Below are positions 1 to 6,516 of a stretch of 33,434 nucleotides of DNA, in pieces. Position numbers and translations under genes: made by a program. Source of the DNA: Shewanella sp. (GTDB lineage Bacteria > Pseudomonadota > Gammaproteobacteria > Enterobacterales > Shewanellaceae); the NCBI GenBank assembly GCA_021462625.1, contig JAJNAU010000021.1, forward strand, positions 1 through 33,434, in the 5' to 3' direction. The notes below the pieces were generated by a model. It was not told the DNA's origin. It worked only from the letters and a program-made list of their open reading frames with translations, and made no database searches. Positions within the stretch are counted from its first letter, which is position 1, and each line of letters opens with the position of its first letter.

Positions 1-589
1 TGTAGAACAACTACAGCACAATCGCGTTGCTTTGTATAAAACAACGACAAAGTGCTGCAAAAACCATCTTCAAAGGTCAACAGACCCTAACACGGTTTGA
101 TGAAAAATGTAAAAGGGATAAACCGCCTTGTTAGCGTATGACAGACCCTGTCAGTCTTTATTCTGGCACTTTTTGCCATGGCCAAGCAATGTTATTACCC
201 AAAACCAGGCGTTGAGGTTCAACAACGCGACATAGAGATAGTTAACAGGGTAGGATTGCCAGTCGCGATAACTACACTGCATTAAGGAAAGTGAGAATAA
301 GCCCCGTGGGGGTTCTGCCAGTGATGACAGCCCCGAGATGCGCGACGCAGCTCGACGTTAATGCTCTGAGTCCTTAGCGATAGCTGCAACCAAGCAGATA
401 GGGCTGTCAGCCTCGCCATTCGGGGCCTTCGGGTTTACACGATTGCTGTGGTATTGCGCTTTGAAAGGCAACCTGCCTGGCTGCACCTGAATACCTTGAA
501 CTCGAATTTGCCCGTAAGTCAGAGCGGTGCGAGGACTTGTTCGCACCTTCCCTAACAGGTCCGGCTCGAAACCCAGATTAGGAAAAGTA
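1..589. other. Non-coding left flank with short palindromes
   Basis: I find no convincing gene here. A reading frame open from the left edge closes at TGA 98-100 and could be the tail of an upstream gene, but 32 codons without context cannot be assigned. The stretch holds several short inverted repeats: tgtag/ctaca at 1-15, a perfect TGACAG-acc-CTGTCA at 139-153, and a GC-rich ccccgtgggg near 302-312. The octamer cagaccct occurs twice, near 82 and 143. A dispersed repeat copy (481-556) lies near the right end. A 62-codon minus-strand ORF crosses that repeat and shows no family features. Confidence 0.5.
481..556 (+). repeat. Dispersed intergenic repeat, copy 1
   Basis: This is one of three related intergenic copies in the window. 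Positions 521-551 (31 bp) are identical to the reverse complement of 25810-25840. The full 76-bp stretch aligns without gaps to 18728-18803, with about 54 of 76 positions identical by hand count. The best conserved core reads gagcggtgcgaggacttgt. All copies lie between genes, which fits a REP-like or miniature non-autonomous element family. No transposase or target-site duplication was seen. Confidence 0.75.
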
Positions 590-618
590 AAAAGGGATGC
601 AAAAGTGGCATCCCTTTT
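590..618 (-). terminator. Intrinsic terminator after letB
   Basis: The arms aaaagggatgc (590-600) and gcatccctttt (608-618) are perfect 11-bp complements around a 7-nt loop. Read on the minus strand, the hairpin runs into a T-rich tail. It lies about 30 bp past the letB stop and so closes the letA-letB transcript. The symmetric A/T flanks mean it could also act on the plus strand. Confidence 0.75.
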
Positions 619-648
619 CAGTTTAATGGTGTGGCGTTGTGCAGAGGG

Positions 649-3270
649 TCACTTAAGAGCCGGTGCCCAATCCTGCCACTGTTTATCAGCCTTACTGTTA
701 AGTGTGAAAACAGGTGATTCAGCCAGGCGATTGTCGGGGGAATTGGCAGCTTCTGTGGCGACCGCAATGCCTCCAGCCAGAATGTTCTCTACGCTGCCGG
801 TTTCTACCTGTGCGCCGGAGAACAGGCCAAAGTCCACCTTGATGCCTGAGTCATCCCAGAACTTGCTGGTGCGGTTTATCAAGTGGCGGAAGTTGGCGCC
901 GATGGCCAGATAGATTTGCACCTGCTGACCACTGGCATTCAGGTCAAAGCCTTTGACTTCACCAATATGAATACCCCGATAAAGCACAGGAGTGCCAGCC
1001 TTGATTGACCCAAGCATAGGGCGAATCAAAGTGACTTTCAGTGCATCTGCATGCGTATCACTGTACAGATCGGCCTGTAACTTGCCATCGAAGTGATTTG
1101 ACGCGGAGGCCGAACCCCCGGGTAGTGCCGAAATATAGGGGCCGGTCAGCAAGGTTTCCGGTGCCTTGATACCCGCCAGCGATATTTGCGCGTTCACTAG
1201 ATAATACTGACTGTCAGCTTTCATAAATTCATCGGCATATTGACCATAAAGCCACGCCTGAGCCTGAACAGTCTGCAAGTTATCGGCGAGGGAGACGTGT
1301 TGGACTTCGCCAATCTGAAAGCCCTGATAGCGAATGGCAGCGCCCTGTTTAACGGACGCTGATGCCGGAAATGTCAGCGAAATCTGTCGCGCCTGAGCTT
1401 TGGCCAATTTTTCATTGCTGTAGAGTATGTTGTGGTCAACGACCGTACCCGGCTCAAGCTGAGCAAGGCCTATATTGCCATGAATGGCTCCTTTTAACGG
1501 CGCCACTTTAACATCCACGCCCGAGAGACTGGCATTCATTTCCAGGGCGCTGTTTTGCCAGAATACTGTGTGATTTCCGGTGAGGGTGACAAACGGTTTG
1601 TCGATCTCTATCTTAACCTGGAAATCCTGGCTGCCTGGCTGCCATTGTACCTCTTTGACCTGGCCGACCTGCATTTTCCTGAAATATACAGGTGAGCCTT
1701 TGCTGACACCGGCACCATCAATACTTCGCAGACTGATTAGCTGCTTACCTGAACGGGTTTGCTGCGCAATCGCCATTTCGGCTGAAGGGTATATCTGTAG
1801 TACATCCTTGCTTTTCAGCAGCTGTTTGCCCTGGCCGCGCACCAGATCAAGGCTGCCATTGAGTAAGGTGGTGGCATCAGCAGTCTTGACTGATACCCCT
1901 TCCAGTGAGGCATCCACTTGCAGGGCTGACTGTGGTAACAGGTAGCTGCCCTGTAGCAGTAACGGCTTGAAGGCTTCCTGAATTTCCAGCTGATATTCAA
2001 CCCTGGAAAAATCAGCGGCCAGCGCGACTGAGGTGACTTTCCCTATGTCGAAGGCCTTGTACCGGATTGGTGCGCCGACACTGATCCCCGGATTGTCTGC
2101 GCTGACTGCACGGATTTGCAGTTTATCGGTGTTTCTTTGGGGATGGCTGCTAAGCAGGGGGTAATCACTGACGGCCGCACCCCGTCCGGGAACCATCTCA
2201 ATGGCAGGGCCTGTGATTAAACGTGCCGCATGTTCAATGCCATTGAGAGAGATTTCTGCGCCCTGCAAATAGAACTGATTACTGCCGGCCAGCAGTTCTT
2301 TGTAGTCATCAAACAGTCTGGCGTGCAGTTTAACGCCGTTATTGCTGAGGGATACTGAACTGATTTCACCGACTTGTATGCCTCGAAACTGAATGGCGCT
2401 GCCTTTTCCAAGCCCATCAGCAGAGGAAGCCGACAGAGTGAAATTTATGCCGCCAAGCGCCTGCTCTTTGCTGTTGTACAGGGTGAACGCCATGTTGTTG
2501 GCCGCGTTTTCGGCGCTGGGATCTGATGAGAAGGCGATGCCACCCGCCAGAATGGCACTGAGACTTTCGGTTTGAATGTTAACTCCCTGCAAAGAGGCAT
2601 TCACCGAAACACCGGAAACGTTCCAGAATCTGGAGTTGTTTTTCACCAGGTGCGCATACTGATCTTTGATAAAGGCGCTGATGCTGATACTTTGATCTGC
2701 TTCCAGCTTATAACTGACCACGTCACCTACGGGGATCTGACGAAAGAATATCTGGGAACCGACATCGACTGATCCCAGCTGGCTGGCCTTGAGTTCTACC
2801 ACCATACCGGGCTCTCCGGGGAGCATGGATGGAGCTTCTTCAAGGGCGACAAAGTCGGTTTTTGACACACCTTTCCCCGGCTGAACCGCAATATAGTTAC
2901 CGGAAAACAGGGCATCCAGCCCTTCTATTCCAGTGATAGAGGCTTTGGGGGTGACCAGCCAGAATTTGGTGCCGGTTTTGAGAAATGGCTGGGCACGGTA
3001 ATCCATCAGGACTTTCACATCAACGCCGGAAAGATCGCTGTGAAGGCCAATATCGACCACTTTGCCTATGTTCAGACCCTGATAGCGCACCAGGGTCTTC
3101 CCTACATCAATACCGCTGGCACTGGGAAAGTGGATCTCAATTTCAATACCCTGTTCCCTCAGGCTTTTAATCCCCAGCCAAGCTCCCAGGGCCAAAGCCA
3201 CCAAGGGCAACAGCCAGATGGGGGAAAAGAGTTTCTTTTTAACGATTTTCGGCGGTTGAGCTTGCGTCAT
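649..3270 (-). CDS. letB: LetB (YebT) MCE-domain lipid-transport protein
   Basis: This is an 873-residue protein, close to E. coli LetB (877). One N-terminal membrane helix (about residues 17-34, after KIVKKK) anchors it in the inner membrane. Seven MCE domains follow, starting near residues 42, 154, 272, 381, 509, 628 and 743. Each carries the G..(V/I).(Y/F)R/Q...(I/V)G.V signature, for example VRYQGLNIGKV and VLYRGIHIGEV. LetB is known to stack its MCE rings into a hydrophobic tunnel across the periplasm for lipid movement. The frame is open back to 3381, but ATG 3270 is chosen because GGAAG lies just upstream and the membrane anchor starts right after it. It overlaps the preceding LetA-half gene by 32 bp, suggesting coupled translation. 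Confidence 0.93.
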   Translation of the reverse strand: MTQAQPPKIVKKKLFSPIWLLPLVALALGAWLGIKSLREQGIEIEIHFPSASGIDVGKTLVRYQGLNIGKVVDIGLHSDLSGVDVKVLMDYRAQPFLKTGTKFWLVTPKASITGIEGLDALFSGNYIAVQPGKGVSKTDFVALEEAPSMLPGEPGMVVELKASQLGSVDVGSQIFFRQIPVGDVVSYKLEADQSISISAFIKDQYAHLVKNNSRFWNVSGVSVNASLQGVNIQTESLSAILAGGIAFSSDPSAENAANNMAFTLYNSKEQALGGINFTLSASSADGLGKGSAIQFRGIQVGEISSVSLSNNGVKLHARLFDDYKELLAGSNQFYLQGAEISLNGIEHAARLITGPAIEMVPGRGAAVSDYPLLSSHPQRNTDKLQIRAVSADNPGISVGAPIRYKAFDIGKVTSVALAADFSRVEYQLEIQEAFKPLLLQGSYLLPQSALQVDASLEGVSVKTADATTLLNGSLDLVRGQGKQLLKSKDVLQIYPSAEMAIAQQTRSGKQLISLRSIDGAGVSKGSPVYFRKMQVGQVKEVQWQPGSQDFQVKIEIDKPFVTLTGNHTVFWQNSALEMNASLSGVDVKVAPLKGAIHGNIGLAQLEPGTVVDHNILYSNEKLAKAQARQISLTFPASASVKQGAAIRYQGFQIGEVQHVSLADNLQTVQAQAWLYGQYADEFMKADSQYYLVNAQISLAGIKAPETLLTGPYISALPGGSASASNHFDGKLQADLYSDTHADALKVTLIRPMLGSIKAGTPVLYRGIHIGEVKGFDLNASGQQVQIYLAIGANFRHLINRTSKFWDDSGIKVDFGLFSGAQVETGSVENILAGGIAVATEAANSPDNRLAESPVFTLNSKADKQWQDWAPALK

Positions 3271-3880
3271 CTTGAGCTTCCAGTCGATCCCAGAGTAAAC
3301 GTGTGTCGAGTACTTTGGCAGCAAGTTGTGTGAACAGAATGACCAGGGCAAAGGCGGTCGCTGCCGGCCCTGGCTTAGCATCCATCAGTTGGCCCATATT
3401 CACCAGAGCAACCGTAATGGAGATTACAAACAGATCGAGCATGGACCACCGACCTATCCATTCAATAATATGAAAACCTGTCATCAATACCCGTTTGGGA
3501 ATAGGCAATTTAAAGGTAATGGCAGTAAGGTATATGGCAAGCCCTATGATTTTTAACCAAGGGACCACGATACTAGCGGTGAATACTATGATAGCAATGG
3601 GCAGCATATCTAGATGGATTAGGTGCGAGATGCCCGAAAAAATGGTGTCGTAGGTAATCTTCCCTTGGCTGGTGACTATGGTAATAGGGTAGATATTGGC
3701 GGGTATCAGCAACACTGCAGCGGTAATCAGCAGTGCCCAGCTCTGTTGCAGGCTTGCCAGATTTCGACATCTCAATGAGGTGCCGCAACGGGGGCAATAG
3801 CCGTCTGCTACCTTGTTGTTGCGTTGGCATACGGGACATAGGCACATACCGATGTCTTTTCCCTGAAGACTATTTGTCAT
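3239..3880 (-). CDS. letA: LetA/PqiA-type membrane protein, second half
   Basis: This 213-residue integral membrane protein of the PqiA family partners LetB. A zinc-ribbon-like CPVC/CPRC pair (Cys15, 18, 29, 32) precedes about four hydrophobic helices, including one beginning SWALLITAAVLLIPANIYP. E. coli LetA is a single protein of about 427 residues with two such modules; this gene matches one module and the upstream gene matches the other. ATG 3880 has GGAG about 9 nt upstream, and the start lies inside the end of the upstream gene (11-bp overlap). The known family role is as the inner-membrane component that feeds or receives lipids at the LetB tunnel. The old name, paraquat-inducible protein A, reflects regulation of the E. 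coli paralogue. Confidence 0.88.
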   Translation of the reverse strand: MTNSLQGKDIGMCLCPVCQRNNKVADGYCPRCGTSLRCRNLASLQQSWALLITAAVLLIPANIYPITIVTSQGKITYDTIFSGISHLIHLDMLPIAIIVFTASIVVPWLKIIGLAIYLTAITFKLPIPKRVLMTGFHIIEWIGRWSMLDLFVISITVALVNMGQLMDAKPGPAATAFALVILFTQLAAKVLDTRLLWDRLEAQDDASSTAENR

Positions 3881-4529
3881 CCAGAAAACTCCACATGTGC
3901 TGCTGATTATATTCCCTCAGCAAGAAGAGTGCCGACAAAAACAGCATGCTGAAACAGAAGGTGCCTATTCCGAAATAAATATCAGCATGTTCAGATAGTT
4001 GAAACGCGGATACCAAAAAACTGATGAGGTAAATTTCTAGCATACTCAGTTCTGTCAGCAGGCTTTGTTGGGTCAGAAGTAATTTCAGCAGTCTAGGTCC
4101 CCAGGTGGTATGAAGCGCGTATTTGACCAGTAGGATTTGACTGAGTATCGACAATATCAGCAGTCCGGGGGCGATAACGGCAGCCACCATTACGGCGACG
4201 CCAACAACAGGAAAACCCTGCTCAAGCAAAGCAGCAGCGCCACCAAAGACGGTGGTTGTACGCACTGACCCGAAAAACTGCAACTCCATGACCGGCAGCA
4301 GATTGGCGGGAAAATACAAAAGCAGCGCTGCCAGACAGATCGCCAGCATGCCATTGATGGAGCAATAGGGAGTGTCATACAGCACTGTATGACATCGGGG
4401 GCACAACGCTCTGACACCTTTTGGCAATTCATGCCGGCTAACTACCAAATCGCAGGAACGACACAATACTATCGGTGGTAGCGTGGGATTTTCGCTCGGG
4501 GCTGAATGCTGGGAAAAGTCTGAATCCAT
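3870..4529 (-). CDS. letA: LetA/PqiA-type membrane protein, first half
   Basis: This 219-residue PqiA-family membrane protein is the first gene of the letA-letA-letB transcript. A zinc-ribbon-like motif (Cys23, Cys26, Cys43, Cys46, as CRSC and CPRC) precedes about four membrane helices; the first contains LLLYFPANLLPVMEL, the characteristic P-A-N-x-x-P helix also found in the downstream half. It therefore corresponds to one of the two modules fused in E. coli LetA. ATG 4529 is the first start before the conserved region, and the ribosome binding site is weak. A possible minus-strand -10 (TATACT, plus-strand positions 4580-4585) lies upstream with no good -35. The two separate halves probably form a heterodimer equivalent to one LetA (inference). 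Confidence 0.87.
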   Translation of the reverse strand: MDSDFSQHSAPSENPTLPPIVLCRSCDLVVSRHELPKGVRALCPRCHTVLYDTPYCSINGMLAICLAALLLYFPANLLPVMELQFFGSVRTTTVFGGAAALLEQGFPVVGVAVMVAAVIAPGLLILSILSQILLVKYALHTTWGPRLLKLLLTQQSLLTELSMLEIYLISFLVSAFQLSEHADIYFGIGTFCFSMLFLSALFLLREYNQQHMWSFLDDK

Positions 4530-4770
4530 CTGTAAGTCAGGAACCCTATGTCCTGTTATCCGTTTGTCCTGGACTCAAAAGTATAGGTTAACAGCATTGT
4601 TGGTGCATCACCCGCTGTAGAAGTCAGAGTGTTACAAATTCTTGCTGCTGATGGTCACAGGCATCACTGAAGTCTGGATTACATATTAATTGTTTTACGT
4701 TGAAATATCAGTAAGTAATTCTGAAGTAGTGGTTCAGGTTGATAATTGGTGGGGGATTGTGTCACTATTT

Positions 4771-4790
4771 TACTGTATATAAAAACAGTA
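4771..4790 (+). promoter_or_regulatory. LexA box (SOS operator) upstream of yebG
   Basis: The 20-mer has the form TA-CTGT-N8-ACAG-TA with an AT-only centre. It differs from the palindromic E. coli consensus (TACTGTATATATATACAGTA) at only two central positions. It lies 22 bp before the yebG start and contains a TATAAA that could serve as the -10, so LexA binding should block transcription. yebG is a known LexA-regulated gene in E. coli, which supports the call. Confidence 0.88.
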
Positions 4791-4811
4791 TTGGCTAATA
4801 CGGAGTAAATC

Positions 4812-5108
4812 ATGGCTGTCGTGGTTCAATATGTCGTGGTAAGAGAAGGGATTGAGAAGATGACGTTTACTTCTAAAAAGGAGGCGGATGCATATGACAA
4901 AATGCTGGATATCGCTGACAATCTACTGCCTTTTCTTCAGCGTTGTGAAATGGAAGTTGCCGAGACCGACTGGGAAAAGCTGGCTTTTTATATGGCAAAT
5001 CATAAAGATGAGCTATCTTCGTTGCTAAAAGGTGGGGCACAGGTCAAGGCTGAAACCCCTGAATCTACCAAGAAGGTTTCTCGCAAACCGGCGGCAAAAT
5101 CCGACTGA
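4812..5108 (+). CDS. yebG: YebG family DNA-damage-inducible protein
   Basis: This 98-residue protein has an N-terminus that closely follows E. coli YebG: MAVVVQYVVVREG, then EKMTFTSKKEADAYDKMLD. YebG is a small SOS-induced protein of unclear biochemical role, and its fold is not recognised from sequence here. The C-terminal 20 residues are a Lys/Ala/Pro-rich basic tail (STKKVSRKPAAKSD), possibly for nucleic-acid contact (inference). ATG 4812 has CGGAG 10 nt upstream. A near-consensus LexA box at 4771-4790 covers the promoter region. The msrC gene begins 8 bp after the stop, so both are probably in one transcript. Confidence 0.92.
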   Translation: MAVVVQYVVVREGIEKMTFTSKKEADAYDKMLDIADNLLPFLQRCEMEVAETDWEKLAFYMANHKDELSSLLKGGAQVKAETPESTKKVSRKPAAKSD

Positions 5109-5116
5109 GGAATTAG

Positions 5117-5575
5117 ATGAATCAAGTATGTTATGACTCTCTGAACAGACAGGCTGAGGCACTGTTGGATGGTGAATCCAATATGATTGCTGCGATGGCC
5201 AATTTTTCCGCATTGATTAATCAGGCGCTGCCTGAACTCAATTGGGTGGGTTTTTACATAAAAGAAGGTGAACAATTGGTACTGGGGCCATTTCAGGGCA
5301 AAGTCGCCTGTGCCAGAATCCCATGGGGGAAGGGCGTGTGTGGTGTCAGTGCGGCAACTGACACTAGCTTGCGTGTGGATGATGTGCATCAGTTCGAGGG
5401 TCATATCGCCTGTGACAGCGTCAGTAATGCAGAAATGGTGATTCCACTGCACAGTGACGGCCAAGTGATTGCGGTGCTGGATATCGATAGTCCCCGGTAT
5501 AATCGGTTCAATATGAACGACCAACTGGGGCTGGAGAAGCTGGTTAAAACCCTTGAAATCGCATTGTTTGCTTAA
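5117..5575 (+). CDS. msrC: Free methionine-(R)-sulfoxide reductase, GAF domain
   Basis: This 152-residue single GAF-domain protein matches E. coli YebR/MsrC. It reduces free methionine-R-sulfoxide to methionine using catalytic cysteines recycled by thioredoxin. The three functional cysteines are present as Cys65, Cys75 and Cys99, in VACARIPWGKGVCG and GHIACDSVSN. Their spacing (10 and 24 residues) equals that of the E. coli enzyme (84, 94, 118). The motif VLDIDSP near residue 120 is the typical GAF end strand. The ribosome binding site GAGGA overlaps the yebG stop codon, so translation is probably coupled. E. coli keeps msrC next to proQ and letA, and the same neighbours are seen here with yebG added. 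Confidence 0.93.
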   Translation: MNQVCYDSLNRQAEALLDGESNMIAAMANFSALINQALPELNWVGFYIKEGEQLVLGPFQGKVACARIPWGKGVCGVSAATDTSLRVDDVHQFEGHIACDSVSNAEMVIPLHSDGQVIAVLDIDSPRYNRFNMNDQLGLEKLVKTLEIALFA

Positions 5576-5601
5576 ACATTGACCGCTTTGGCGTAAATCA
5601 T

Positions 5602-5639
5602 GGTCGCATTCACCTGAGTGCGGCTTATAATAAGCGACC
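5602..5639. promoter_or_regulatory. Inverted repeat enclosing a TATAAT, msrC-proQ gap
   Basis: The arms GGTCGC (5602-5607) and GCGACC (5634-5639) are perfect complements. Between them lies a smaller hairpin (cgcattc / gagtgcg, one G-T pair) and a TATAAT at 5626-5631. There is no T-run, so it is not a typical intrinsic terminator. It may be the end structure of the msrC transcript or an operator over a weak promoter. No matching -35 was found. Confidence 0.35.
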
Positions 5640-5732
5640 GTGTCCTGTGTCGAAGCCATTGCCTGCTCTAGGCGAGAGCGACTCCATAGGGTATGTTGGG
5701 GTTGCGGAAACAGCCCGTAACGGAGTGATTTT

Positions 5733-5762
5733 TTGACACTGAGTAAAATCACTTGGTAATAA
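5733..5762 (+). promoter_or_regulatory. Candidate sigma70 promoter for proQ-prc
   Basis: A consensus -35 TTGACA (5733-5738) is followed after 18 bp by TAATAA (5757-5762) as the -10. This predicts transcription starting near 5769 and a proQ leader of about 70 nt. It is the best sigma70-like match in the 266-bp gap. The -10 is imperfect and an overlapping TAATAT (5760-5765) has worse spacing. Confidence 0.5.
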
Positions 5763-5841
5763 TATTGACTGATTGAATCGGCATATTGGGTATGACAAAC
5801 GTTTACCTTTGCTGATTTGCAAGATAACTGTGGAAGTAATG

Positions 5842-6489
5842 ATGGAATCAACAGAAAAGTTGACCGACACCAACGCTATTCTGGCGTATTTGTATGAAAC
5901 ATTTCCTTTGTGCTTTGTCGCCGAAGGTGAAACTAAGCCGCTCAAGATTGGATTGTTTCAGGATTTGGCTGAAAGGTTGGCTGATGATTCCAAAGTCAGT
6001 AAGACCCAATTGCGCGTAGCCCTGAGACGCTATACTAGTAGTTGGCGTTATCTGAAGTGCATTAAAGCAGGTGCACAGCGCGTTGATTTGGATGGTAATC
6101 CTTGTGGTGAACTGGAAGCTCAGCATATTGAACATGCCCAGGTAACGCTGAAAGAAAGCCAGGATAAAGCCCGGGCCAAACGTGCTGAGCAGGCCAGGAA
6201 AGACAACGCCGGTAAGAAGCCAGCAGCCAAAGCCAAGAGAGAATTTGCCAAGCCTCGCCCAGCCAAAGCCAAGCGTCAGGACAAGCCAATGACCAAGAAG
6301 GCACATACTGTTGCGGAAAATCTGATGCCCGCTCAGTTAAGTGAGCTGAAACCGAATCAGCGTGTTAATGTCAAACTGGGTATGACGCCAGTGAAAGGAC
6401 AGATTATCGACATTAACAAAGAGGATGTTCACGTACAGCTGGATACTGGCTTGACAGTGAAAGTACGTGTAGAGCACATCCTGGTATAA
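5842..6489 (+). CDS. proQ: RNA chaperone ProQ
   Basis: This 215-residue protein has ProQ architecture. The N-terminal FinO/ProQ RNA-binding domain covers about residues 8-120 (LAYLYETFPLCF, KPLKIGLFQDLAERL, LRVALRRYTSSWRYLKC). A Lys/Ala/Pro-rich disordered linker spans about 120-160, and a C-terminal Tudor-like domain ends in VKVRVEHILV. ProQ binds structured mRNA 3' ends and small RNAs and affects osmoadaptation and RNA stability. ATG 5842 is preferred over the adjacent ATG 5839 and an upstream TTG at 5773, because GGAAG (5832-5836) is correctly spaced and the protein then starts MESTEKL, as expected for the family. It precedes prc by 27 bp, the same order as in E. coli. Confidence 0.94.
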   Translation: MESTEKLTDTNAILAYLYETFPLCFVAEGETKPLKIGLFQDLAERLADDSKVSKTQLRVALRRYTSSWRYLKCIKAGAQRVDLDGNPCGELEAQHIEHAQVTLKESQDKARAKRAEQARKDNAGKKPAAKAKREFAKPRPAKAKRQDKPMTKKAHTVAENLMPAQLSELKPNQRVNVKLGMTPVKGQIIDINKEDVHVQLDTGLTVKVRVEHILV

Positions 6490-6516
6490 CCAATATCGTA
6501 AAGGAGTAACTTGTTG

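Noticed and set aside
2-100. Possible C-terminal tail of a gene entering from the left
   Set aside because: Only 32 codons with no recognisable sequence; other frames close quickly by chance as well. Not enough to call a gene.
358-546. 62-codon minus-strand ORF in the left intergenic region
   Set aside because: It runs across the dispersed repeat copy and reads the repeat as protein. Composition and position suggest a chance frame.
5000-5851. 283-codon open frame on the minus strand
   Set aside because: It lies antisense to the end of yebG, all of msrC and the proQ leader, all well supported on the plus strand. Its translation shows low-complexity His/Gln-rich composition and no domain.
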